A stretch of DNA of 64,000 nucleotides from JABCPE02 sp963516475 (GTDB taxonomy: Bacteria > Bacteroidota > Bacteroidia > Flavobacteriales > Weeksellaceae). This document shows, in pieces, positions 7,223 through 15,924 of this stretch. Numbering within the stretch: position 1 is the stretch's first letter; every line of letters starts with the position of its first letter. The DNA lies in contig CAUQBR010000009.1 in assembly GCA_963516475.1 (NCBI GenBank), positions 1-64,000 of the forward strand, read 5' to 3'. The notes under the pieces are model-generated. The model searched no databases, was not told the DNA's origin, and was given only the letters and a program-made list of their open reading frames with translations. The position numbers and the translations under genes were made by a program.

Positions 7223-9739
7223 ATGCACGAAAAACAATTTGATATATTGGGAATGAGCTGTGGCAGCTGCCAAAAGAAAATTTCCGACAAGCTGAATTCC
7301 CTTCCAGATATCTCTGCTGTGGTAGATTTAAAAACCAACAGCGTTAAAATTTCTTCCAAAAACGAAATTAATCTCCAGCAGCTGAATGATGCCGTTGGTT
7401 CCATTGGTCATTATTTTCTGAAAGACCCTGATAACCATGATTATACATTCATCAAACCAGAAGACAAAATCTCGCCTAGCAGTGTGTATTTCTGTCCAAT
7501 GGAATGTGAAGGTGAAAAACTCTACTTCAAACAAGGAAAATGCCCTGTTTGTGGGATGTATTTAGCGCCTATCGAAGAGCGTGAGGAAATCAGAGAAAAA
7601 GCAAAAAACACTGAAAATCAAAAGGTTAATTTAGATAAAATCGGTGAATTTTATTGTCCGATGTTTTGCGAAGGCGACAAAACCTACCCGAAAAATACAG
7701 GCTGCCCAGTCTGTGGAATGGATTTAGTTCAAATCGTGGCCGAAGGACAGGAAGACAACTCCACCTATATAGATTTACGAAAGAAATTCTATATCGCTCT
7801 CGCCTTTACCATTCCTGTATTTATCTTAGCAATGGGCGGAATGATGGGACTTCCCCTAGACAAGATTCCACACCATACGCAGCTGTATTTGCAGGCGGCT
7901 TTCACTATTCCTGTGGTCTATGCTGGATTTATGTTTTTTCAGAGGGCTTATGTTTCCTTTAAAACTTGGAATCTTAACATGTTCAGCCTCATTGGTTTAG
8001 GTGTAGGCGCGGCTTTGGTTTTGAGCTGTATTACTTTATTTTTTCCAAATATTTTCCCTAATGATGCTCATCCGCATATCTATTTTGAAAGCGTGTGTAT
8101 AATTATCACTTTGGTGCTATTAGGGCAGTTATTAGAAGCTAAAGCCCATCAAAAAACAGGAAATGCCATCCGAAAACTCATGAACCTCTCCCCTTCTGAG
8201 GCTCATTTGTGGGAAAATGGCGAGGAAAAAACCGTTAAAATCGATGAAATAAAGGCTGGTAACATCCTGAGAGTCAAACCTGGAGAAAAAATCCCTGTAG
8301 ATGGAGTCATCATAGAGGGATATTCTACCATAGACGAAAGTATGATTACAGGTGAACCTATTCCTGTGGAAAAAAGCATTGATAATCAAGTGATTTCAGG
8401 GACTATCAATGGAAATGGAACTTTCCTGATGAAATCCCAGCGTGTAGGAAGTGAAACTCTTTTGGCTCAAATCATTAAAATGGTAAATGATGCCAGCAGA
8501 AGCAAAGCACCGATACAGAAACTAACCGACAAAGTCTCCAAAGTATTTGTCCCTGTGGTGATTTTCATCTCCGTTCTTACCTTTGTTTTATGGTGGATTT
8601 TTGGCGCCGAACCGAAGTTTTTCAATGCCTTTGTAAATGCTCTGGCCGTGCTGATCATCGCTTGTCCGTGCGCTTTGGGACTTGCTACGCCTATGTCTGT
8701 GGTGGTGGGTATCGGTAAAGGTGCTCAAAATGGTATTTTGATTAAAAGTGCTGAAGCTATGGAACAAATGGAAAAAATAAATGTCCTGATAACGGATAAA
8801 ACAGGAACGCTCACAGAAGGCAAACCATCATTAGAATATGTTTTCCCAGCGAAAAATTATACAGAAAACCAAATTATCAATATTTCTGCATCATTAAATA
8901 AAAACAGCGAGCATCCCCTATCCAAAGCTATTTTGTCTAAATCTGATGCCTCGCAGATAGAGGCTGTTTCAGACTTCCAAAACTTGGTTGGAAAAGGAAT
9001 TGAAGGGATAATTGGTGGTAAAAAATATTTCTTGGGAAATGAAAAATATATCACAGAAAACGCGGTCCATGTAGCAGATGAAATAAAAGAAAAGACTTCA
9101 AGTCTTAAAGATAAAGCTTTCACTATTTCATATCTTGTTGAAAATAATGTTGTTATAGGGTTTTTATGCTTTATTGACAAACTAAAACCAACCGCAAAAA
9201 AAGCGGTAGAATTTTTGCAGAGTAAAAACATAGAAGTCATCATGCTTACAGGAGATAACGAGGCAACTGCTCATGCTGTAGCAAATGAATTAGGAATAAA
9301 AAATTATCAAGCTAATTGCCTTCCAGAAGATAAAATTAACAAAATCAAAGAATTACAAAAAAAAGGAAAAATAGTAGCAATGACCGGCGACGGTATCAAT
9401 GATGCCCCTGCTCTTGCGCAGGCTGATATAGGAATAGCGATGGGAACAGGGACAGATGTAGCCATAGACAGCGCAGAAATCTCCTTGCTGAAGGGCGATA
9501 TCTATGGAATAGTAAAAGCGAAAATCCTTTCCGAAAAGATGATGAGAAACATCAAAGAAAATTTGTTCTTTGCATTTATTTATAACACGCTGGGAATACC
9601 TGTGGCAGCTGGGCTGCTCTACCCTATTTTTGGGATTCTGCTCTCCCCTATGCTTGCAGCAGCAGCGATGAGTTTTAGCTCTGTTTCGGTAATCATTAAT
9701 TCTTTAAGATTAAACAATATAAAATTAAATGAAAAATAA
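7223..9739 (+). CDS. copA: Copper-translocating P1B-type ATPase
   Basis: Pumps Cu(I), or a related soft metal, out of the cytoplasm using ATP. 838 residues from ATG 7223. Residues 3-65 form one HMA domain with GMSCGSC (Cys13, Cys16). Then come two tandem Cys-rich heavy-metal-binding domains of the CPMxCEG...CPVCGM type at about 89-115 and 143-170. The membrane part has CPC at 481-483, the phosphorylation site DKTGTLTEGK starts at Asp525, and the GDGINDAPALAQADIGIAMG hinge and MSFSSVSVIINSLRL end are intact. Its last codons overlap the next gene start. Metal specificity is inferred from the CPC and end motifs. Confidence 0.94.
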   Translation: MHEKQFDILGMSCGSCQKKISDKLNSLPDISAVVDLKTNSVKISSKNEINLQQLNDAVGSIGHYFLKDPDNHDYTFIKPEDKISPSSVYFCPMECEGEKLYFKQGKCPVCGMYLAPIEEREEIREKAKNTENQKVNLDKIGEFYCPMFCEGDKTYPKNTGCPVCGMDLVQIVAEGQEDNSTYIDLRKKFYIALAFTIPVFILAMGGMMGLPLDKIPHHTQLYLQAAFTIPVVYAGFMFFQRAYVSFKTWNLNMFSLIGLGVGAALVLSCITLFFPNIFPNDAHPHIYFESVCIIITLVLLGQLLEAKAHQKTGNAIRKLMNLSPSEAHLWENGEEKTVKIDEIKAGNILRVKPGEKIPVDGVIIEGYSTIDESMITGEPIPVEKSIDNQVISGTINGNGTFLMKSQRVGSETLLAQIIKMVNDASRSKAPIQKLTDKVSKVFVPVVIFISVLTFVLWWIFGAEPKFFNAFVNALAVLIIACPCALGLATPMSVVVGIGKGAQNGILIKSAEAMEQMEKINVLITDKTGTLTEGKPSLEYVFPAKNYTENQIINISASLNKNSEHPLSKAILSKSDASQIEAVSDFQNLVGKGIEGIIGGKKYFLGNEKYITENAVHVADEIKEKTSSLKDKAFTISYLVENNVVIGFLCFIDKLKPTAKKAVEFLQSKNIEVIMLTGDNEATAHAVANELGIKNYQANCLPEDKINKIKELQKKGKIVAMTGDGINDAPALAQADIGIAMGTGTDVAIDSAEISLLKGDIYGIVKAKILSEKMMRNIKENLFFAFIYNTLGIPVAAGLLYPIFGILLSPMLAAAAMSFSSVSVIINSLRLNNIKLNEK

Positions 9740-10109
9740 ATTATTATTCATAGTTTTATGCTCTGTAGCAAGTATTTTTTCATCTATTTTGTTAGGTTTA
9801 ATTTGGTATTTCATATCGGGAGTAAATTGGTTAGAAATGGAAGGGAAATGTAGTTTTTTCGGAATATTTTTTATTCTTCCCTCTATTATTGCTAGTTTCC
9901 TTTCTTCTGTATTTATAAAAAATAATGATTCAGTAATTGTATTACTTGGTAAAACTTATATTATACTTTTTTCAACTATCATAATAAATTGTTTTCTCCA
10001 TCAGGACTATGGAGGATGGTCAATAACATTTATAATTTTATTCCTAATTGTAATGATTTTACCACTATTTGCATTTATAAATTTGTATAAAAAACTAAAA
10101 ACTCCCTAA
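9729..10109 (+). CDS. Small four-helix membrane protein, unknown function
   Basis: 126 residues with four hydrophobic stretches (about 5-28, 44-63, 72-88 and 97-118). It has no recognised domain. Its ATG lies 11 bases inside the end of the copper ATPase gene, so it is probably translationally coupled to it. The low complexity (rich in Ile, Leu and Phe) makes family recognition unreliable. A link to copper handling is only a context guess. Confidence 0.6.
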   Translation: MKNKLLFIVLCSVASIFSSILLGLIWYFISGVNWLEMEGKCSFFGIFFILPSIIASFLSSVFIKNNDSVIVLLGKTYIILFSTIIINCFLHQDYGGWSITFIILFLIVMILPLFAFINLYKKLKTP

Positions 10110-10123
10110 ATTGGGAGTTTTTT
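10097..10123. terminator. Terminator after the copA operon
   Basis: AAAAACTCCC pairs with GGGAGTTTTT around a six-base loop, followed by T's. The minus-strand small ORF stops at 10126, so it can serve both strands. Confidence 0.8.
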
Positions 10124-10125
10124 AT

Positions 10126-10287
10126 TTATTTCAACTTGTTATAAGGGAAATTTATCAGCAAAATTAAATGAAAAAATATAGCCGTGAATCCCCACACAGG
10201 CTGATTCTGGAAACATAATCTGTCTATGTAAATAAGAACTCCATTTCCTATGATGAATAGTAAGATGTAAAGTATTTTGTGTTTCAT
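10126..10287 (-). CDS. 53-residue membrane peptide gene downstream of the SPFH gene
   Basis: ATG at 10287, TAA at 10126. The product starts MKHKILYILLFIIGNGVLIY and carries two hydrophobic helices (about 4-20 and 32-47) around a polar turn with a single Cys. Its ATG overlaps the stop of the SPFH gene as TAATG, the classic arrangement for translational coupling, and a terminator follows at once. I do not recognise the family. Coding status is supported by the coupling, the clean two-helix pattern and the terminator position. Confidence 0.5.
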   Translation of the reverse strand: MKHKILYILLFIIGNGVLIYIDRLCFQNQPVWGFTAIFFHLILLINFPYNKLK

Positions 10288-11097
10288 TATTGTAGTATTA
10301 CAGGCGTTTTACCGTCGGTTATGATTACTTTATTATTGGTATTTCTTATGGCTTCTATCCATTTTTCTTGTAAAATCTTGTTGTCAAGTCCTTCGGCTCT
10401 TACGCGGTTGGCTTCGGCATCGATTTTGGCTTTTTCAAGGTTCATTTTAGAAACTTGGAGCTCATTTTTTACTTGTTCTGCTTGTTGTATTGCATTGTTT
10501 CTCAGCTCGATAGCCTTCGCTATAGAAGCAGGAGGTTTAAGCCCAGAAGTTAAATTGTTTAACTGAAAAATTTATTTTCAAAATCTTTTTTAAGCCTAGT
10601 TTCTACTTGTCTTTCAAATGTATTGAGGTTATTCATCAGACTGTCTGTAGTATAGTTTCTAGCTTCTTCTCGGTAGGCATTGGTAACCAATTTATTCAAG
10701 ATAGAGTTTTCTACATTGTCCATCATTACCTCTGGCTGATTTATACCTAAATGCTTGTAATTGAACACTATATCCACTCCTTTACCTCTAATAGGCTGAT
10801 ACTGATAGGAAGGATCTACCGTGAAAACGCCTGCATCCTTCGCAGAAACCTGCACAGCTTGTGGGTCTCCACTGGTCTCAAACATTGGTACTTGGTAGAG
10901 TTCCACTCCTGGGAAGAATGTCCATTGTCGCCAAGAAACAGTTGAAAAATCTTCTTTCCCATTTCTACCATAATTTTCCATCAAGACACCTTCATAGTTA
11001 GGCTCTACTCGAGAACAGCCATTCATCATTAAAAAACAGCTGCCACAACCGAGCACCCTGTGATAACGCTTATAAGTGTATTTTTTTTGTTCAGCAT
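10287..11097 (-). pseudogene. SPFH/prohibitin-like lipoprotein gene with two frameshifts
   Basis: Homologue of bacterial prohibitin-like SPFH proteins, membrane-anchored ring-forming scaffolds. The start is ATG 11097 (MLNKKNTLISVITGCSVVAAVF). The frame then breaks at a run of six T's near 11032 and resumes as LMMNGCSRVEPNYEGVLMENYG. A second break near 10570, at AAATTTTTCAG, separates ...KDFENKF from the conserved tail LTSGLKPPASIAKAIELRNN ... TPVILQ ending at 10287. Adding one T at each site restores 271 codons in one frame. Both defects are one-base contractions of T runs, so a sequencing error is as likely as a true pseudogene. Confidence 0.75.
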
Positions 11098-11116
11098 AGT
11101 CTAAATATGTTTAACA

Positions 11117-11124
11117 CAAATATA
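11117..11124 (-). promoter_or_regulatory. -7 promoter box for the SPFH gene
   Basis: Minus strand TATATTTG, 19 bases before ATG 11097. It supports 11097 as the genuine start rather than the GTG at 11056. Confidence 0.55.
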
Positions 11125-11126
11125 AT

Positions 11127-11157
11127 AAAAAATCTCCCAATTTTGGGAGATTTTATT
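11127..11157 (-). terminator. Terminator after typA
   Basis: AAAATCTCCCA/TGGGAGATTTT hairpin with flanking T's on the minus strand, immediately past the typA stop at 11159. Confidence 0.8.
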
Positions 11158-11158
11158 G

Positions 11159-12967
11159 TTATTCTGCTTTTGCGCTTCTTTCTGCTCTTTTTCTATCCTC
11201 TTCGGATAAAAGTTTTTTACGCATTCTGATGAAATTAGGAGTCACCTCTATACACTCATCATGCTGGATATATTCCATGCATTCTTCCAATGAAAATAGA
11301 ATTTTAGGCGCGATGCTTCCGTCTTTATCTTTACCTGCTGCACGCATATTGTTCAGCTGTTTTCCTTCCACGATATTTACTACTAAATCCCCTGGTTTGT
11401 TCTGCTCCCCTACAATCATACCTGCATATACTTCTTCCCCTGGATCTACGAAAAACTTACCTCTATCTTGTAGTTTTTCAATGGAATACGCTGTAGTTTG
11501 ACCTTGGTTTTTAGAGATTAAAACTCCATTATTTCTACCAGCTATTGCACCTTTGAAAGGCTTATAATCCACAAATCTATGCGCCATAATAGCCTCTCCT
11601 GCCGTTGCAGTAAGCATTTGGGAACGAAGCCCTATAAGCCCTCTGGAAGGAATTTCAAATTCCAAATGCTGCATTTCTCCTTTGGTTTCCATAATGTGCA
11701 AATCTCCTTTTCTCTGGGTTGCTAGGTCGATAACCTTGGATGCAAACTCCTCTGGAACATCCACCACCAAAGATTCATACGGCTCACATTTCTCTCCGTC
11801 AATATCTTTTAGGATAACCTGTGGCTGTCCGATGGTCATCTCATATCCTTCTCTTCTCATCGTTTCTATCAAAACTGAAAGGTGAAGAATACCACGACCG
11901 AACACTAAGAAAGTATTCGCATCATCAGTCCCCTGAACACGAAGAGCCAAGTTTTTCTCTAATTCTTTTTCTAATCTCTCTTTCAGGTGGTTAGAAGTCA
12001 CATATTTACCATCTTTTCCGAAAAACGGTGAGTTATTGATAGAGAAAGTCATATTCAAAGTAGGCTCATCAATAGCGATTCTCGGCAGAGGCTCTGGATT
12101 CTCCAAATCTACGAAAGTATCACCAATCTGGAACGCATCAAAACCTACAATCGCACAAATATCCCCTGCAAAAACTTCCTCTACTTTTTTCTTTCCTAAC
12201 CCCTCAAATACATATAGTTCCTTTACTTTTCCTTTTACTATTTTGTCGCCTTCTTGTGAAAGTCCTATCCACTGCCCTTCTTTTACAGAACCTCTGGTAA
12301 CTTTACCAATGGCGATTCTTCCCAAGAAAGATGAATAATCCAGCGATGTTATCTGCATTTGTAGTGCTCCCTCCTCTACTTTTGGTGCTGGAACATGTTT
12401 TAAAATCCCATCTAATAAAGGCAAAATACTATCAGCAGGAGTCAAACTTGTATTAAACCAACCTTGTTTAGATGAACCGTAGTATGTAGGGAAATCAAGC
12501 TGTTCTTCCGTAGCATTTAGGTTGAAAAACAGGTCAAATACTTTGTCATGAACTTCATCTGGTCGGCAGTTATCTTTATCTACTTTATTGATAACCACTA
12601 TTGGTTTTAGCCCTAATTCTAAGGCTTTTTGAAGCACGAATCTCGTCTGTGGCATCGGCCCCTCGAATGCATCTACCAAGAGAACAACCCCGTCTGCCAT
12701 TTTCAAAACTCTTTCCACTTCTCCCCCAAAATCGGCGTGCCCAGGGGTATCTATCACATTGATTTTCGTGTCTTTATAAGTTACAGAGATATTTTTAGAT
12801 AAAATGGTAATCCCTCTTTCTCTTTCCAGGTCATTATTATCCATAATCAAATCACCTGATTCATCACTTTTTCTAAAAATATTGGTAGCATGAATGATTT
12901 TATCCACCAAAGTAGTTTTCCCATGGTCTACATGGGCAATAATTGCGATATTTCTAATGTTTTGCAT
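11159..12967 (-). CDS. typA: Ribosome-associated translational GTPase TypA/BipA
   Basis: Elongation-factor-like GTPase that binds the ribosome and supports large-subunit assembly and stress or cold adaptation. 602 residues. The G1 motif AHVDHGKTTL is at 10-19, followed by the switch region ERERGITI, DTPGHADFGGE (G3) and NKVDK (G4). EF-Tu domain 2, an EF-G C domain and the TypA-specific C-terminal domain with LRAAGKDK follow. The length is typical. It is monocistronic, with its own promoter and terminator. Confidence 0.97.
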   Translation of the reverse strand: MQNIRNIAIIAHVDHGKTTLVDKIIHATNIFRKSDESGDLIMDNNDLERERGITILSKNISVTYKDTKINVIDTPGHADFGGEVERVLKMADGVVLLVDAFEGPMPQTRFVLQKALELGLKPIVVINKVDKDNCRPDEVHDKVFDLFFNLNATEEQLDFPTYYGSSKQGWFNTSLTPADSILPLLDGILKHVPAPKVEEGALQMQITSLDYSSFLGRIAIGKVTRGSVKEGQWIGLSQEGDKIVKGKVKELYVFEGLGKKKVEEVFAGDICAIVGFDAFQIGDTFVDLENPEPLPRIAIDEPTLNMTFSINNSPFFGKDGKYVTSNHLKERLEKELEKNLALRVQGTDDANTFLVFGRGILHLSVLIETMRREGYEMTIGQPQVILKDIDGEKCEPYESLVVDVPEEFASKVIDLATQRKGDLHIMETKGEMQHLEFEIPSRGLIGLRSQMLTATAGEAIMAHRFVDYKPFKGAIAGRNNGVLISKNQGQTTAYSIEKLQDRGKFFVDPGEEVYAGMIVGEQNKPGDLVVNIVEGKQLNNMRAAGKDKDGSIAPKILFSLEECMEYIQHDECIEVTPNFIRMRKKLLSEEDRKRAERSAKAE

Positions 12968-12985
12968 ATATATTTTTTACGGAGG

Positions 12986-12993
12986 CAAAAGTA
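12986..12993 (-). promoter_or_regulatory. -7 promoter box for typA
   Basis: Minus strand TACTTTTG (TAnnTTTG), 18 bases before the typA ATG at 12967. Confidence 0.55.
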
Positions 12994-13074
12994 ATAATTT
13001 TTTTTCAAACCATTTTTATGAACTTGGCGTATCTTATATTTTTATTAGAAATAAGCAATTATTTCATTGATTTT

Positions 13075-13108
13075 TTTGTATTTTCATAATATTTTTTTTA
13101 TACATTTG
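13075..13108 (+). promoter_or_regulatory. Promoter for the DUF2085 pair
   Basis: TTTG (13075-13078), 22-base spacer, TACATTTG (13101-13108), 10 bases before ATG 13119. Confidence 0.65.
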
Positions 13109-13118
13109 CGAAATAATT

Positions 13119-13469
13119 ATGAAAGAGAAAGAAAGAGTAAAACTTCATTTTAGCTTCTGCCATAGAAAACCTGAAAGGTCTTTCTTTTGGAGAGGAAAAC
13201 AATTTCCTGTTTGTGCAAGATGCACAGGAATACATTTGGGATACCTTTCTTTTCCATTCTTCTTGTTTGGTGTAATATCCATTAATTTTTGGTTGACTAT
13301 TTTGTTGATAGTTCCCACTTATCTAGATGGCTTTATTCAGGCTTATTATAATAAGGAAAGCACCAATGTGAGAAGACTAATTACAGGACTAATGGCAGGC
13401 ATAGGAACCATGTCTTTGGTCTCTATTACAGGAATATTTATAGCTGAATTAATTTTAAAATTTGTTTAA
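13119..13469 (+). CDS. DUF2085 membrane protein
   Basis: 116 residues. The N-terminal CHRKPERSFFWRGKQFPVCARCTGIHLGY block, with its conserved His, Cys and Arg residues, defines DUF2085. About three membrane helices follow (46-62, 66-84 and 96-115). The function is unknown; the CARCTG motif suggests a metal or redox site but nothing is established. The next gene starts 3 bases after the stop, so the two form an operon. Confidence 0.8.
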   Translation: MKEKERVKLHFSFCHRKPERSFFWRGKQFPVCARCTGIHLGYLSFPFFLFGVISINFWLTILLIVPTYLDGFIQAYYNKESTNVRRLITGLMAGIGTMSLVSITGIFIAELILKFV

Positions 13470-13471
13470 TT

Positions 13472-13699
13472 ATGAGTGATTTAAATCAAAATCCTAATGT
13501 AAATCAACCACAAGATCAAGAAGATCTGGAAATGTGGATGAAAGTTCTTTCATTTTGTATTCCTATCGCAGGAGCAGTTATCTATTTTATGAATAAAGAT
13601 AAAGCACCTGTAAAAGCAAAATCTGCATGTACTATGGCATTGATAGGTTTCGGTGTAGGACTTGTTTTACAAATCATCCAAAGAGTATTGATGAACTAG
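13472..13699 (+). CDS. Small membrane protein, unknown function
   Basis: 75 residues. An Asn/Gln/Asp-rich head (residues 1-20) is followed by two helices (about 22-38 and 50-70) with a charged KDKAPVKAKSA linker. It resembles short two-helix 'zinc ribbon-less' membrane proteins common in Flavobacteriia, but no named family is assigned. It lies directly behind the DUF2085 gene and ahead of a strong terminator. Confidence 0.7.
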   Translation: MSDLNQNPNVNQPQDQEDLEMWMKVLSFCIPIAGAVIYFMNKDKAPVKAKSACTMALIGFGVGLVLQIIQRVLMN

Positions 13700-13710
13700 G
13701 AAAAACAATT

Positions 13711-13750
13711 AAAAAAATGCATTTGAAAATTTTCAAATGCATTTTTTTTG
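13711..13750 (+). terminator. Terminator after the DUF2085 operon
   Basis: AAATGCATTTGAAAA pairs perfectly with TTTTCAAATGCATTT, flanked by A and T runs. Confidence 0.85.
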
Positions 13751-13800
13751 TGAAAAAATTTGGAGGTTTAAAAAAAAGCTGTATATTTGCAAAACAATAC

Positions 13801-13873
<73 letters not shown>

Positions 13874-13891
13874 CTAACTAACAATCCCAAT

Positions 13892-13919
13892 AAAAATACG
13901 CTTAAAAGCGTATTTTTTT
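13892..13919 (+). terminator. Terminator after tRNA-Met
   Basis: AAAATACGC and GCGTATTTT form a stem with loop TTAAAA and a following T run. It ends at the first base before the recombinase ATG. Confidence 0.8.
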
Positions 13920-14327
13920 ATGCCCAAACTATATGAACTGATACAAAGCGAGTATAAAACCGAGTATATCGGTGAGTATCAAAAATCCGAAGGTCTTATC
14001 GAAAAAAAGAAGTACACAGCTCCTAAGATTTATCCGAAAATCATCTCTGAAAAACGCTTAACTGCCTTTCCAGAGGAGGAAAAACAACAGATCCTACAGA
14101 GGTACAAGCGTTGGTATGTATACTATTATTTCCGTAATAAAGAGGGAAAAATGGTCAAACAACCCTCTATCTTTTTCAAAATCAACCAAGAATATAAAGA
14201 TTTTGATAGTAGGTATTTGCGTATCCATAGGCTAAGGGATATTATAGAAAATCTCCTTAAGAGTGGCTATACTCCTATAGATGAACGTTTTGGAAAAAGT
14301 AATGAAAAATCAAGATTATACCGCTAA
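13920..14327 (+). CDS. N-terminal fragment of a tyrosine recombinase (frameshifted)
   Basis: 135 residues starting MPKLYELIQSEYKTEYIGEY, with a KKKYTAPKIY segment and RWYVYYYFRNKEGKMVKQPSIFFKIN. This is the arm-type DNA-binding N-terminus common in Bacteroidetes integrases. The expected continuation (core-binding and catalytic domains) is in the +1 frame and overlaps from 14281. The match of frames fails around GATGAACGTTTTGG (14278-14291); removing one base would join them. The tail SNEKSRLYR is out-of-frame read-through. It lies right behind tRNA-Met, the usual place for an integrase. Confidence 0.7.
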   Translation: MPKLYELIQSEYKTEYIGEYQKSEGLIEKKKYTAPKIYPKIISEKRLTAFPEEEKQQILQRYKRWYVYYYFRNKEGKMVKQPSIFFKINQEYKDFDSRYLRIHRLRDIIENLLKSGYTPIDERFGKSNEKSRLYR

Positions 14328-15801
14328 TTCAGCCCTTGATTTTGCTTTAAATCTAAAGAAAAGTAGTGTATCCGAACGAATTTTTATTGACTACAAATAT
14401 CGTATAGGTAAGTTCCAAAAATTCTTAAAAGACAATTCTTTAGATAATGCACCTATCAGGAATATCTCCAAGAAAGAGGTGAATGACTTTCTCAACACCA
14501 TTCTATTAAAATCAAGCCCTCGCAACCGAAATAATACTCTTGTGGTACTAAATGCTATATTCGGTACCTTAGAAGAAAATGAGCTTATTCCTCACAATGT
14601 AGTCTCTAAAATCAAAAAGCTACCAGCCAAACCCGAACGAAATAAAACTTACTCGCAGAGCCAGCAGGATACTATTTTTACTCTTTTGGAGGAAAAAGAT
14701 AAGGACTTACTTCTATTTGTGAAATTCATAAGCTATAACTTTTTGCGCCCTATTGAGGCGTGTCGCCTACAAGTTAAGGATATAGATTTTGAGGGTGCAA
14801 AACTCAATGTAAGAGCCAAAAACAAACTGGTTAAGGTAAAGATAATTCCCGAAATTTTACTTGGTGAGATTCAACATTTCAAGGGACTTAATTCTGAATA
14901 CTACCTATTTGCTCCTAATGGTGTGGACACTTGGGATAGTACAGAGGGAAATAAAAGAGACTACTGGAGTAAGCGATTCAAAAAAGTTAAAGATGAACTG
15001 AACCTTGGTAAGGACTATGGGCTATACTCTTTTAGGCATACTTTTATTACTAAGCTGTACAGGCAGCTTAGGGAAAAATATTCCCAAGGCGAAACCTATG
15101 ATAGGTTAATGCTTATTACAGGACATACTACACTTACGGCCTTACAACAATATCTAAGAGATATAGATGCTGAACTCGTTGGGGAGTTGGTACAACGTAC
15201 AGGATTGAAACGCAGTACGATAGCTGCTATACTTACAGGTATCAAGTCCGAGACTTTTGGAATGTATCGTAAGAACCCCGAAGAGTTCATCATTCGTGCC
15301 AGCAATATCATCAATGAGCAAAAAGCCATTGCAGTGATAGAACATATTACTTACCATAAGATGAATCAGAAATACGATGTAAGTATATTCTCAGAGCAAG
15401 AACTCCGTGGACGTATCGGCATCGATGCCATACAGAGTGAAAAATCGCTTTACGACCTTGTTATCGTGGATAGTCAAGGTGTAGAAAAACATTTTGCTGA
15501 GCAGTTAGAGCAGCAGGATGCTGTCGAGGTCTATACCAAGCTACCACGTGGCTTCTATATCAATACGCCTGTAGGCAAGTATAATCCCGACTGGGCAATC
15601 GTGTTCCGAGAAGGAGAGGTGAAGCATATCTACTTCGTAGCAGAAACGAAGGGCTCAGAAGATATCACCCAGCTCCGAGCAGTCGAGCATGCTAAGATAG
15701 AGTGTGCCAGTCGTCACTTTGCCTCTATCTCTGATAGCAAACTCAAGTTCGGAGTAGTCAAAAACTATGAGACATTGTATAATAAGGTAATGCAGGATTA
15801 G
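14281..15801 (+). CDS. Chimera: tyrosine recombinase catalytic half fused to type III restriction (Res) C-terminus
   Basis: 506 residues. Residues 15-130 form the SAM-like core-binding domain. The catalytic domain has Arg156 (RPIEACRLQ), the box-II YSFRH with Arg252 and His253, GH at 281-282 and nucleophile Tyr291 (LQQYLRDIDAEL). From about residue 300 the sequence switches to a region I recognise as the C-terminus of type III restriction Res subunits: RTGLKRSTIAAIL, NPEEFIIRASNIINEQKAI, and the PD-(D/E)xK nuclease site with PD at 436-437 and ExK (Glu455, Lys457) in AETKG. No helicase domain and no mod gene are present. A deletion that fused integrase to the end of res is the simplest origin. 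The recombinase N-terminus is in another frame (13920-14327). Confidence 0.8.
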   Translation: MNVLEKVMKNQDYTANSALDFALNLKKSSVSERIFIDYKYRIGKFQKFLKDNSLDNAPIRNISKKEVNDFLNTILLKSSPRNRNNTLVVLNAIFGTLEENELIPHNVVSKIKKLPAKPERNKTYSQSQQDTIFTLLEEKDKDLLLFVKFISYNFLRPIEACRLQVKDIDFEGAKLNVRAKNKLVKVKIIPEILLGEIQHFKGLNSEYYLFAPNGVDTWDSTEGNKRDYWSKRFKKVKDELNLGKDYGLYSFRHTFITKLYRQLREKYSQGETYDRLMLITGHTTLTALQQYLRDIDAELVGELVQRTGLKRSTIAAILTGIKSETFGMYRKNPEEFIIRASNIINEQKAIAVIEHITYHKMNQKYDVSIFSEQELRGRIGIDAIQSEKSLYDLVIVDSQGVEKHFAEQLEQQDAVEVYTKLPRGFYINTPVGKYNPDWAIVFREGEVKHIYFVAETKGSEDITQLRAVEHAKIECASRHFASISDSKLKFGVVKNYETLYNKVMQD

Positions 15802-15924
15802 AATATGCTTTAAAAAACCTTCAGAGATTTAGACAGAAGCAATAATACTGGGAAAAAGTTAACCTAATTATGATTTAGGAACAGCTTAATAAAAAATCAC
15901 TTTTAATACTTGAATTTAAGAAAA
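15802..15924 (+). other. Intergenic, nothing recognised
   Basis: Between the chimera stop and the ATPase start. AT-rich, with no hairpin terminator, promoter box or ORF that I can support. Confidence 0.4.
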
